Of a stretch of DNA of 64,000 bases, positions 1 through 10,008 are shown in pieces. The DNA is taken from contig JBLDXI010000042.1 of the NCBI GenBank assembly GCA_047495785.1, forward strand, positions 930,001-994,000. Direction: 5' to 3'. The translations under genes and the position numbers were made by a program. The notes beneath the pieces are model-generated. The model was not told the origin of the DNA. It did no database searches and worked only from the letters and a program-made list of their open reading frames with translations. Within the stretch, counting starts at the first letter, position 1. Every line of letters starts with the position of its first letter. Source of the stretch: Lepidodermella squamata (lineage: Eukaryota > Gastrotricha).

Positions 1-90
1 ATCTTGAAATAATTCCCACCACCTTAGATCACATTTATTGGAAGCAACACTCATATATATGGAGGTAAATAACAGGATGTCACATCGTTC

Positions 91-511
91 CTAAATAATC
101 AGGAGCAGTTCCCATTGTTCATTTTCGACCATTTTTCGACTTTCTGCTCGGCTCTTTAAATTTGATGAAAACAACGTTGTTTTTCGGCACCTTGGTGCCC
201 GTTCCGTCCAGGTTTTAAATCTACGGCAAATTTGGGTGGTATTGTATTGGAAGGCTGAGCAGCCTCCATCGCCTGAACAGGTTTGCATGCAGACTTGCAG
301 CTTTGCGGCTCTTGTTTCTTTCACCGGCGATTCCTTGCACAAGTAGTGGACTTGCCTGTAACCAGGGTAGTAAGAATCACCAACTAGAGGAACAATCAAA
401 ATAACAAATGTCGATAGGAATGCATTAAGTTGAGACTTACACTGAGCATTTACAGCAGCGAAGCAGGATAGAACTGCGATCAGAGCAACAGCTATCAGCT
501 ATGGTCTGCAT
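91..511 (-). pseudogene. Small secreted PAN/apple-like cysteine-rich protein, signal peptide frameshifted
   Basis: Two exons, 511-441 and 383-91, with a 57-bp GT-AG intron. Exon 2 encodes about 98 residues with the pattern CxxxC(x6)C followed by an aromatic-rich stretch, resembling a PAN/apple fold. It aligns with the intact paralog at 6098-6482 (shared G-D-S-x-x-x-G-Y and a Cys pattern after it). Exon 1 corresponds to that paralog's signal peptide, but a 7-bp unit is tandemly duplicated (489-495 and 496-502). This makes exon 1 71 nt instead of 64 and throws exon 2 out of frame from the only ATG (511). I therefore call it a probable recent pseudogene. An error in the assembly, or a different start, would rescue it. 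The PAN assignment is by cysteine pattern only. Confidence 0.5.
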
Positions 512-1269
512 AGTCGGTAAGATATTCAAAGTGTAAGGGGGAATATGATATAGACCTCTTGAAGTTGCCGATATTTCGAACGACGCAATTTCAACGAATA
601 GAATGATGAACTAGCGGAAGCATTGTTCAACACTTGCGTTACTGCATTTTTCATTTTTCGATCAGCCCAGACAAATTTGAAGAAATGAAAGCTTTCAAGC
701 TGAAGTCGAACCTGAGAAGATGGCAGAAAAACACAATCGAAAGCATGGTGAGATTATGGATTCTGGAGCTCCCGAGGATAAACGAATTTCTTCGATTAAG
801 AAAAAGAGCCCAAAATGGCGAGAAAACTTTGGCGATAAGTATATGTGCTGGGAACAAAATGCATTTGCTGATTGTTACCAGGCTCGGAATAATTCACCCG
901 AATTTGCTGAGCAGACGATTTCTTGGTAGTTACCTCGTTTCATATGGACGCCGCCATTTACAAAGTCAGTCAAAGATCAAAGAACTTCTCAATTTTGACG
1001 CCGAGGTGATAGGAATCATGGGTTCATCTAGCCTTTTGAAATGGGGTAAAATGGACCTCTGAAGCTAAAAAATAGCCAACACGCTCGAAATTTGGGGATG
1101 GGTAGCAAAATCTTTAGGATTTTCCACAAAAAGGGTCTAAAGTCTTGCCTTGCCTTGCCAAAAAGACGGCTTTTCCAGACGTTACTCGTTACTCCGATGT
1201 TGGTTGTTGCATTCGGTCCGAATGGTTGTTACATTGTGTAACATGCTGTACCTAATTGATTTTCTGGAA
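512..1269. other. Non-coding stretch
   Basis: No open frame here has a credible splice context, signal peptide or recognisable domain; the overlapping short frames near 634-1062 are on both strands and look like chance. Some sequence immediately upstream of 511 resembles the region just before the paralogous start at 6482. Confidence 0.5.
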
Positions 1270-1853
1270 ACGCTTGTTAATAGTTGCTTTCATTCGTTTT
1301 CCATCATTGTTGTGAGGCTGTTAAAAATTCGCTGACTGGCAAAGGCTTCATCCATTGCTACAACCCCCTCTCCGTCCTCTCACCGTTTTGCTCTCAGTTG
1401 ATGCTTATTTACCCATTGGCTAGACGTGTTTTGAAAATTTTCTCTAAGGATGTACTGCACCGCCGTAGTCAGTCTGGGTTCACGACAGCTGATATCATTC
1501 GTGAACCCGTTTTCAGGGCTCGCAGCGCTACCAGCTCATTTCATCTTTTTTCATTTCGACATTAACTTACCGAATTCGCAGGTCATAGCCACTTTAACTT
1601 CACGCCTCCTATTAACATTTTCTATGTCGATTACACTTCCGAGGAATACTGAGGAAAGAAAATGCCCCAGTCTGATCGAAGTCGGTGTGTGAAGCTTACG
1701 GTAATGCTATGGATCTTTCACATTTTCTTGACTGGACCTCTCTAGTATAGTTTATTGTGTGTGTACAGCAGTGCGAATACAGGAACTGGCTAACTATTCT
1801 TTCATTTTCAACTAGATATTAAACGTTGATAATTTTGGTTGAATTTCAAAATC
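1270..1853 (+). promoter_or_regulatory. Upstream region shared with the second peptide locus
   Basis: This stretch aligns almost throughout with 9245-10008, the region before the paralogous peptide gene. The best-conserved blocks are around 1310-1560 (including the dyad element at 1476-1508), a block around 1668-1735 ending in TTGACTGG, and a TGTACAGCAGT block at 1762-1772. A TATA-like TATAG lies about 24 bp before the CAGT of that last block, so the transcription start may be there; this is inference from spacing. Confidence 0.55.
1476..1508. promoter_or_regulatory. Dyad element copy 1
   Basis: Perfect 10-bp inverted repeat GGGTTCACGA / TCGTGAACCC separated by 13 bp that contains CAGCTG. 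Copies lie at 6563-6595 (perfect, different arm sequence) and 9448-9480 (two arm mismatches). Confidence 0.55.
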
Positions 1854-2475
1854 ATGATTAAGCTAGCTCTACTCATCGTTGTAATGGTAACATTGATAAA
1901 GATTCACTTTTATCTTTGTTCATCTCATTGCTTTTCAGGCTATCGTTGCTAAGGATGCCCTGGCAGAGACTAGAACCGTTGGTCAGCCATGCAAAACTAG
2001 ACGTGGCTCCGGAACCTACCAGCAAATTGGGGCAGGGTTAATAGCCTGCAAGCTACCTGATACAGGGCGTGAAGATGCCGGTTTGGAGGAAGCTTCACGC
2101 GAAAAGATCGTTGGTCAGCCGTGCAAAAGTAAACGTGGCTCCGGAATCTACCACAAAATCGGGAAAGGTCCAATTTTCTGCCATGTATCTGAAAGGGGGC
2201 GCGAAGATGCTGGTTTGGAGGAAGCTTCACGCGAAAAGATCGTTGGTCAGCCGTGCAAAAGTAAACGTGGCTCCGGAATCTACCACAAAATCGGGAAAGG
2301 TCCAATTTTCTGCCATGTATCTGAAAGGGGGCGCGAAGATGCTGTTTTGGAGGAAGCTTCACGCGAAAAGATCGTTGGTCAGCCGTGCAAAAGTAAACGT
2401 GGCTCCGGAATCTACCACAAAATCGGGAAAGGTCCAATTTTCTGCCATGTATCTGAAAGGGGGCGGAGGGCGTGA
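1854..2475 (+). CDS. Multi-unit precursor of a secreted two-cysteine cationic peptide (four units)
   Basis: Exons 1854-1886 and 1939-2475 (phase-0 intron of 52 bp) encode 189 residues. Exon 1 gives a signal-peptide start (M-I-K-L-A-L-L-I-V-V-M), and exon 2 completes it with A-I-V-A. Four copies of a unit follow. Each has V-G-Q-P-C, a Lys/Arg- and Gly-rich run with G-S-G-[TI]-Y, and a second Cys exactly 18 residues after the first. Units are joined by an acidic spacer, E-D-A-G-L-E-E-A-S-R. Unit 1 is divergent; units 2-4 are nearly identical. AATAAA follows at about 2589. Alternating cationic peptide and acidic spacer ending in Arg fits a prohormone- or antimicrobial-type precursor cut at basic sites. 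That role is inference; I know no named family with this pattern. Confidence 0.8.
2071..2466 (+). repeat. Three 132-bp tandem coding repeats
   Basis: Units 2071-2202, 2203-2334 and 2335-2466 encode 44 residues each and differ at only a few positions near their starts (the GCCGG/GCTGG/GCTGT triplet region). This implies recent expansion or homogenisation inside the peptide gene. Confidence 0.9.
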
Positions 2476-2773
2476 AGTAACCGTCCTCAAGGCGTGAAAA
2501 AGTGAGATGATGAGAAGATGTTCCTTTGTAAACTGCAAGCAGTCTACACACGTAGCAAAGCTATGATACGTACATTTCGTGATTGATGAATAAAAAGCTA
2601 CGTTATTGAAGATTCGTTCCATCGGTGAAAAAAAAATTGTTGATAGGTCACCACGATAACATGAATTAATAAATTTATCGTTACTAAATCATGTTAAGGC
2701 GGCTGACTGATTCGCAAAATCGATTCTTGGAATTGATATCGGCTCGGTAATATTAACTTAATAATATTAAGTA

Positions 2774-4739
2774 CCGTATTTCTCGAAAATTTACCGCGGG
2801 CTATATTTATGAACAAATGATTTTTGATTCGGGTTGTATTAGGGAGTGGGGATATATACGGGTGTGCTGTTTAATTGCGAATCATCACAAAAAGCCGCGA
2901 GCAATTCGTATTAAGACGACGTTTTTAGATTGTTTTATTTGTCGATTCAGTGAAAAAGTGAAAAAGTTAACAATTTTTTGATCAACCAACAAAATCAATT
3001 ATCAATAAAAAAAAAGTCAGGTTCACTTTCGTCATCGTTGAAATCATCCAGGCTGATGACTTGATCGAACGTGTCGTTTGATGCCATCTTCGAAGCCAGT
3101 AGCTCTCGGCCAGCAGCGCACGGCTTTCCATCCTTGAAGCACGAGATCTGATCATCCTCGGAACCATCGAGTGCGTTGGCGATTCCGCAGAAGTAAAACG
3201 ACCGACGGACAAGACTGGTGGGCAGAGCATCCCAAGAAGCCAGAATCCACTCGCAGATGAGCGGGAGAGGAGGCGCTTTCGGGTTGCCGCCTTTGGTCAC
3301 GTCCTGTGCAGCTGGACTTGAAAGCCAGTCCGTGTAGAGTTGTCGCATGTGAGCTTTGAAAGGCTGGTTCCAGCAGAGGTCAGCTGGTTGGACAAATTTC
3401 GTACAGCCGCCTGGAACGATGGCGAGGTCGAGCTTCATGCCAGCGCACTTCTTCTTGGTAGCCTCGCTGATGTGACTTCTGAACGAATCCCAAACCATGA
3501 GACGCCGATTTCCGAAGACATCTCGCCCGACAAAAGTGAGGCTGTCATTCATCCAAACAGTCCCTGATGAAATTCAAAAGATTAAAATTTTCATTGATCT
3601 CCAGAACTTACCCTTGCAAGCGATGACCATCTTTGAATTGAAACGTTCCAGCTCTTTTACCGGTCGCTTCCGGTTAAGAAGAACAAACGGTTTCAGCTTT
3701 GTGCCGTCAGAACGAGCAGTGAGCATTACCGTAATGCGTGACTTGTCGTGCCCAGTAGTGATCACAGAGACCTCCTTGCTACCAGTTCGCTCGATCGTAG
3801 TACCAGATGGCCAGTCCATCCATACAGCTGTTTCGTCTGCTGCCACGATGTTTTGCGGCAAGTAACGATGGTTGATTCGGATTTGCCGAATGTAGAGAAC
3901 AAACTTGACCAGCTTATCGATGTACGATTCCGGGACTTTCTGGCATTGAGTAGTTCGCCTTCTTAAACAGAAATCGTACCGTTTGAGGAAACGATCGAGC
4001 CATCCGTTGCTGCCTTTGAATGATGGATCGAGCTGTTTTGCTTTCAGCAAAATGCTGCGCCTTGAGACGGGACGGCGGGCGAGGCGTTGCTCGGTTATCC
4101 ATTCTTCCATAACCTGATCGAGGTTAGGGTAGGCCAGCGGTCGACCGGCGCCAAGGAGACGATGACGCTTTTCCATGCCAGCGAACTGTAGAATCAGCAG
4201 CTGTTGGTGATGTTGTAGCCATTCCTTGACGCATCGACGATCGACCTTGAAGACTCTCGAGGCATCGTTTGCTGAGATTGCTTTTGCATGATCAGCCACG
4301 CGAATTTTGTATGCGAGGGAATACTTGCGGTGCCGCTTTCGCTTGTCTTCTTCGGACACCTGGACGGAATCTTGAAGACGATCAGGAGAGCCAGCCATCA
4401 TCGATTCCAGAAGGTTAAAACGATTAAGAAGGATATGAAAATGTTAAAATAAAACTCTGTGTCTCAGCTAGTGAATGCTGAATGGGCATTTTCTGCTGGC
4501 TTATGAATGGTGCCAAGATCAGACGTTGCGAAGCTGCTTACGCGATAGCTAATCACTGATTACGATAATGCGTCATTAATAAGGCTTTTCTTTTGTTCCA
4601 ACGCATGCTTCGCCCAAATTAAAATAGCTGTGGTACAATTTCGAGGCCTGGGTTAAATATGAACAAACGATTTTTTCGTCGGGTTGTATTAGGGAGCGGG
4701 GATATATACAGGTGTGTCGTATATTTTCGAGAAATACGG
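2774..4739 (-). mobile_element. Pogo/Tigger-type DNA transposon, apparently complete
   Basis: The element is flanked by TA on both sides (2772-2773 and 4740-4741) and ends in 17-bp inverted repeats, CCGTATTTCTCGAAAAT at 2774-2790 and its complement at 4723-4739. Inside each end is a block of about 65 bp (about 2808-2872 and 4653-4718), both in the same orientation, containing GGGTTGTATTAGGGAG. A two-exon transposase reads on the minus strand. TA duplication plus a CENP-B-like transposase places it in the pogo/Tigger group. Confidence 0.85.
2995..4401 (-). CDS. Pogo/Tigger-family transposase (CENP-B-like HTH plus DDD nuclease)
   Basis: Exons 4401-3612 and 3563-2995 with a 48-bp GT-AG intron give 452 residues. 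The first about 130 residues carry a psq-like then a CENP-B-type helix-turn-helix (K-Y-S-L-A-Y-K...; R-R-P-V-S-R-R). The DDE_1 nuclease core has all three acidic residues in context: A-A-D-E-T, V-W-D-S-F-R-S-H, and Q-P-A-D followed by N-Q-P-F-K-A. Exon 1 ends in C-K-G and exon 2 begins T-V-W-M-N-D, the usual join in this family. The start at 4401 follows no upstream in-frame alternative with better support. No stop or frameshift is seen, so the element could be active or recently so. Confidence 0.85.
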
Positions 4740-4839
4740 TATCCGTAAAATCCAAAATTAGAGCGCAGGGCCTTATATTTTCAAATCAACTGAAAACTGA
4801 GGGCTTAATTCAGAAGAGGCCCAATCGTAGGCTGGGGTT

Positions 4840-5540
4840 TTATTTATTCAAATGCTCAAAGACTCCAATGCTAAAATGAAAATTAGCAAAAATGTAACAA
4901 ATTGAAAATGTGAGGTAGACAAAAAAGGTAAAACTGAACATTGTTAGCTGTTTCGTTCTCGGATAATCATGAAAAATGATTTCATTAGGGGGTTCTTTAT
5001 ACACGATTCGATCATCTTTCACCAGCGATTATTATAATATTTTCAATCACACAGTTGGAACGCAATTTAAAATTATTGGTCAAGCGAGGCAAACTAAAGC
5101 TTTATTTGCACCCTGCGGTACTAAAATACGCCTGGGGACTTATTCGCTCAATCATCGTGAAGACTGAGGGCTTAAACCGGGAGAGGTTTTATTACAGACC
5201 TGTGGTCTTATTTCGGATTTTACGGAAATTCGTAAACTCATGGCAACTCATTATTGCGCGAAATATGCGTAATATGGAAGTCTATCTGTTAGGCATGATA
5301 ACAACAAATTTGACATTCCAGTGAAGACTAGAAACTCAAAATCATATATAGAGGGATTTTAGAGCTGGAGTCTCAAATTTAGCGCTGGAACTCGCTGAAT
5401 ATTAGGAAGAACATGCTTTGTATGTGGTCGGCTTCTCTATCAGAATGGCTGTTTACTCAGTTGCTACATCTTTTGTCGATGTTGCTTCGCCATGAATGCA
5501 AAATACTATGGAGTAAGAAGCCTGGTAAAGATAAGGTCGA
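4840..5540. other. No gene recognised
   Basis: Only short overlapping frames on both strands, AT-rich. Nothing resembles a domain, signal peptide or repeat shared elsewhere in the window. Confidence 0.4.
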
Positions 5541-5559
5541 CTATGGAACCGAATTGAAT

Positions 5560-5860
5560 CGCCTCAAAATCGGCTTCTTAGCAGCCCCAGGATTCATGAT
5601 CGCACAGCGATGCCCATCGTTAGTTTGCGATCTTGAATCAATGAGCTGCTAGGGGTGGTAACAATGTTTTCGCTGTATTTGCAAAGTTACTAAATTTCAG
5701 CTAAAAACAACCGAAGCGAGGAAATATTGAGGATTTTCCACCAAAAGACGCTCCCATTCGCGAAATAGCTGGATAAATTTTCATCTTTTTGTCCGAGCTA
5801 GGGAGGGATGATATCCATCCCCTTCTAAAAGTCGCACATATTATAGTCGGTGCAAGATGC
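5560..5860. repeat. Dispersed repeat, copy 1
   Basis: Shares ordered blocks with 10540-10760 and partly 14950-15030: GAGCTGC near the start, GAAGCGAGGAAATATTG-like, GATTTTC, a GTCCGAGCT block and a final AAAGTCGCACA. Probably fragments of an old mobile element. Confidence 0.5.
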
Positions 5861-6097
5861 TTCATTTCCTCTCATCTCCCGATCTCACATCACAAATAAA
5901 TACGTTCTTTCTTTCCTAATTGATCCCTTGAGTGGGCCCAGGTAAAAATGTTGGGAACGCAAATCCTGGAATCAGTAAACGAAACGAAAAGAACTTCCCA
6001 CCACCTTGAAACACTTTTATTTGACAGAAATATAGATCGATATATTGTAATTAACGTAATAGGATATAGCTATCAGTATGCTTAATGCTTAATGTTA

Positions 6098-6482
6098 TTA
6101 ACAGTTATGCTTCCCCGACTTTGTAACTGCCTTAGGGTAAATGAAGGTATTTTTCGGCAGTGCGGTCTTCGTGCGGGTGCATTTTGCATAATGGTAGCAC
6201 TCGCCTTTAATCATTTGAATCCCGCCACAACCCCTTGCAGTGCACAGTTGAAGGCATTGTTGGTTTGTTCCCCTGTTATTTTTACCCTCTTTCACCAAAT
6301 ATGGCTTTTCCTGGCATGCGACGCTGATGCGATCGTATCCAATAAAGCCAGAGTCTCCGGATACGCCTGAGTGCGAGAAATAATTAAAATGTTGTAGTGG
6401 GAATTAAGAATTAAGACTTACATGCATCTACAGCAGCGAAGCAGGATAGGACTGCGATCATAGAAACAGCTAAGATCTGCAT
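6098..6482 (-). CDS. Small secreted PAN/apple-like cysteine-rich protein
   Basis: Exons 6482-6422 and 6366-6098, phase-1 GT-AG intron of 55 bp, 109 residues. Exon 1 encodes a clear signal peptide (M-Q-I-L-A-V-S-M-I-A-V-L-S-C-F-A-A) ending near V-D-A. The mature part has about eight cysteines, with C-L-Q-L-C-T-A-R-G-C and a C-Y-H-Y-A-K-C pair, then a Lys-rich tail ending H-N-C. The arrangement resembles a minimal PAN/apple domain, but no family is certain. It is the intact relative of the broken gene at 91-511. A perfect dyad element lies 81 bp upstream of the ATG. Its being secreted is well supported; a ligand-binding role is only a guess. Confidence 0.65.
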
Positions 6483-6562
6483 AGTCAGTTATAAGATACT
6501 CGAAGTGAAAGTTGAAATTAAAAGTGATGAAATGAGCTGGTAGCTCTACGGGCCCTGAAAAC

Positions 6563-6595
6563 GGGTTCGCGAATGATTTCAGCTGTCGCGAACCC
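6563..6595. promoter_or_regulatory. Dyad element copy 2
   Basis: Perfect inverted repeat GGGTTCGCGA / TCGCGAACCC with 13-bp spacer, the same spacing as copy 1 but with a paired base change in both arms. It sits just upstream of the minus-strand secreted-protein gene that starts at 6482. Confidence 0.55.
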
Positions 6596-7076
6596 AGACA
6601 GACGCGATGTTTCACGCACCGTCATCTTAGCTTGCCAAAATACAAAAAACCAGCTAACCTCTATGCTAAATGAGCAGCAGCGGCAGCGGCGGTTCTCATC
6701 ATTTTAGAAAAATAGAAGAAAGCCTAGCCGCTTGGCAAACAAGCACCCTTAACTGAGGGGGAGAAGGAGGGGAGCGATTAGCACCGGGGAAGAATTAATG
6801 AATATTACAAAAACTAAAATAAATGTGAGTCTTAGATAACTTCTTGCATCAGCAAGATAATCAGGTAATTTAAAATTTTAAGAAACTCATTACCATTTCA
6901 CAGCCGAATTTTCTACCTTTGGAAAAATAGTTGGCAGCATTTGAAGATTTTTTTGTCGACAGAAAGTGACAGAAATTGATACGCAAGTCAATGAGACCAC
7001 ACTAGTAATTTTTGCTTGACTGGATTATCATTAATTTCAAGAATTCAATTTCACAACTCGGTTACCAATACTAGAT

Positions 7077-7772
7077 CAGCGGTTCCCAAACTTTTAGTCT
7101 CGTATGACACAGCAGTGTCCTATGAGAATGGCTCGTAGGACACCTTGGTGTAATAACAGATATTTGGATGGGATTTGATGCAATTTTTTGAGCTAAAATT
7201 GACTGCTTCTTCCAATTGCTTTTTGATGGCAACCGAGCTCAAAATTCATAAAATCCTGGGTGAAATTCAAACTTAACGCGAGCGAAGCGAGGAATTTTTT
7301 CGAATTCGACACTGAGAAACGACGTATACATCTTAAAAATAATGAGGCAATGCCTCGGGTTTTATCCCAGAAATTCACTCATTAATGATGAAATTTCAAT
7401 TAATAATGTCGGAAAGAGCAATCTGTAACGCGCTTAACAAGGGACATAGATAGGTTAGTTTCAAAAATTGATTCGATCTTTTATCGTCTCAGAGATTTGG
7501 CCATTCCAAGCGGAAAGCATCGGTTCCCGTTCTATCGGAGGTTTCCACAAAATATTTCATTAATAGGGAACTCGCGAGCGAAGCGAGCTTTCGCTGACGG
7601 TTTTTCGTCGATTTTGAGTCTGAAAATGGTACAAAAATGCCTTGTTTCTTAGTGTGGATCTAGTTTCGTCCTTTTGTCATTTTGAGGCCCATAGGACACC
7701 AGTGTCCTACAGGACACTTGAAAGTTGGCTTGGTACACGAGTGTCCTATAGGACACGGTTTGGGAAACGCTG
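7077..7772. mobile_element. Non-autonomous hAT-like element
   Basis: Perfect 8-bp target duplication TACTAGAT (7069-7076 and 7773-7780). Termini are CAGCGGTTCCCAAAC and the complement-type GTTTGGGAAACGCTG. Subterminal copies of AGTGTCCTA/TAGGACAC occur at both ends. No transposase remains inside. Termini beginning CAG plus an 8-bp duplication are hAT hallmarks. Confidence 0.85.
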
Positions 7773-7789
7773 TACTAGATTGACTATAG

Positions 7790-8690
7790 TTTCAAAGCGG
7801 TGAGATAGTGGTATGATTGTTCAACAATCTTGTGACCAGCTTTGGAAAGTATACTGCTCGAAAGGGCGAACTACAATTGTTCAAACTGAAATTACATTGC
7901 ACATCCAATGTCAAAATTCCCAAATCGTCCCCATGGCCGCGAAAAAATTAATCGCTGCTCTTAAGGAAGTCTTGAGCAGGAGACCTCGGAAAGACGGAAG
8001 CAATATAATCGAAATTTCCGAAAAAACTGTTAATTGGGCATTGACTACTTTAACTTTAGAGCGAGATGAATGGCGTAAAATAGATAATTCGAATTTGAAT
8101 TTGATTTTGCATTTATAACACCAGCAATATATTTTTCGCTGTGAGCTGTGGGAGTGGGTTGAATAAATTTTGGTTTGCTTTGCTTTTTTCTTCCTCAAAA
8201 TCTGAATGGGTCAGACGATCGCTCGGAAGAGAATACACCTTTAAATTTCAATGACTCTAGTTGACTTTATCCTACCAGACTGCATTCTATAGTATTTTTC
8301 ATTCTTAGCTGACGAAAATCGACAAAAGACGTAGCAGCTGAGTAAGCAACTACTTCGTAATATAAAGGCTATCTTCATGGCGCCGCGCCAAAACAACTGC
8401 CTTGCTACACATATACTTTGTAATAAAAGTTTGTTCGAACCTTGATCCTGCAAAAATTGCTCGAAAATAATATTTTTTACTCCATGTATGATTTCCAAAA
8501 TTAGGATCGCATCAATAATTGGAGAGATGTATACAGAAACCTCGATTTCAGTAATTTGGCTGCCCCAGGCTGGCCCCAGGATTTCACTGAAACGCTGGTT
8601 CATCTCATTCTTTTCCTCATTCTATTGAGTCTCTTTAAACCTTTCCGGCTGACAAATCGATGAGCTCTCGGAATTCGAAAACCTCGCCCA
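7790..8690. other. No gene recognised
   Basis: Open frames of about 100 codons occur on both strands (for example 7813-8118 plus, 8241-8603 minus) but overlap each other and have no signal peptide, domain or splice support. Confidence 0.4.
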
Positions 8691-8701
8691 TTCGACACAT
8701 A

Positions 8702-9126
8702 CTGTATATCTACTAATTTTCGGTGGTCACTAATTTTCGGTTTGATCTTTGAATTCGGTGTTTTTGAGGAAACACCGAATTCAAAATCACCGAAAATAAA
8801 TTCGGCCAATTTATAGTTCTTTTCTACAATAAAGCTTTATCATGGTAAAGTAGGGGAAAATGTGCCAAAATTGTGTTACCTGCAATTTTAGGTAGCAAGG
8901 ATATTGGAAGCAGCAGATATTGACGCTGCTAAAGCAGTGATTATCTCCGCATGGCGTGTAAAAACACGAAATTGAAGCACTGAAATCAATTTTTAAGTGA
9001 CTAATTTCGAATTTTTTTCTCAGGATCTACTCTCAAACCGAATTCAAATCCACCGAAATTAAAAGTACAGGTCCGAAATCTCCAAAACCGAAAATTAGTG
9101 ACCACCGAAAATTAGTAGATATACAG
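8702..9126. mobile_element. Tc/mariner-like MITE
   Basis: About 44-bp near-perfect terminal inverted repeats starting CTGTATATCTACTAATTTTC, flanked by TA (8700-8701 and 9127-9128). The repeats contain two copies of AATTTTCGGT. No coding capacity. TA target plus a TACTGTA end suggests mobilisation by a Tc1/mariner or pogo-type transposase. Confidence 0.8.
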
Positions 9127-9244
9127 TAATACAAGAAGATTGCCCAATCTGCTGTTTATTCCGGGTTTTCTTGCCTCTCCTTACTAAAATGTAACCCGCA
9201 ATTTGCCGGCAATTTTCACAGGGATTAATGCATGTTTTTCAAAG

Positions 9245-10008
9245 GTAGTTAGTTGTTTTCAGTCGTTTTCCATCAAATTTAGCGAGTCTGTTGAAACTTC
9301 GCTGACTGGCAGAGGCTTCATCCGTTGCTACTCCCCTTTCCCTCGCCTTCTTGCTCTCAGTTGACGGTGCTTAAGCTTATTTACCAAGTGGCTAGACGTG
9401 TTTTGTAAATTTTCTATAAGGCTGTACTGCAGCGCCGTTTTCAGTCAAGTTTCTCGACAGCTGATATCATTCGCGAACCTGTTCTCCGGGCCCGTAGCGC
9501 TACCTTCAGCTCACTTTATCAGTTTGCATTTCACTTCGAGTATGTTGCCATAGAAATTGCCCGTCCAACAGTGCAGCAGAGAACGTTACGCCATCCAACA
9601 TGATTCGCATGATTCACATGAACATCCACTCTCGAAACCCACGCCATCTTAAACACCAGCAGACACCTCAAGCTTAGGGTTAGTAAGAAAGCCTCGCCCT
9701 ACTTTGCTAATTGTCGGACGCTCAAATCCACGGCTTCATCAATGGAAACGACGAACGACGAGCTACCGATATTCGAATACCCCGCTAAATTGCTGAATCT
9801 AAACATTGAATATTTTCCCAGTCTGATCGAACTCAGGTTACGTTAATGCTGTGGATCTTTCCGATTCTCTTGACTGGACTCTCGTCAATTATCTCATTAT
9901 GTACAGCAGTTTGATTACGGCCTTCGAGTCTTCAACTCACCATAATTATTTCGTTTCCAACTAGATTTAATTTTACGTTGTCGATAATTTTTGTGGAATT
10001 TCAACATC
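9245..10008 (+). promoter_or_regulatory. Upstream region homologous to 1270-1853
   Basis: Collinear with the region before the first peptide gene, including a weakened dyad element (9448-9480), the AGTCTGATCGAA...TTGACTGG block (about 9818-9880) and the TACAGCAGT block at 9902-9910. The stretch at about 9525-9550 (CACTTCGAGTAT) matches the 5' leader of the PAN-like gene, so part of this may be a remnant of a PAN-like locus. Confidence 0.55.
9448..9480. promoter_or_regulatory. Dyad element copy 3 (imperfect)
   Basis: AGTTTCTCGA / TCGCGAACCT with the same 13-bp spacer CAGCTGATATCAT; two mismatches between arms. Confidence 0.45.

Noticed and set aside
2069-2497. Long open frames on both strands and in other frames over the peptide repeat (for example 1997-2551 minus)
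   Set aside because: A 132-bp repeat with no stop in several frames keeps all copies open together. Only the frame with a signal peptide, a matching intron and two paralogs is coding.
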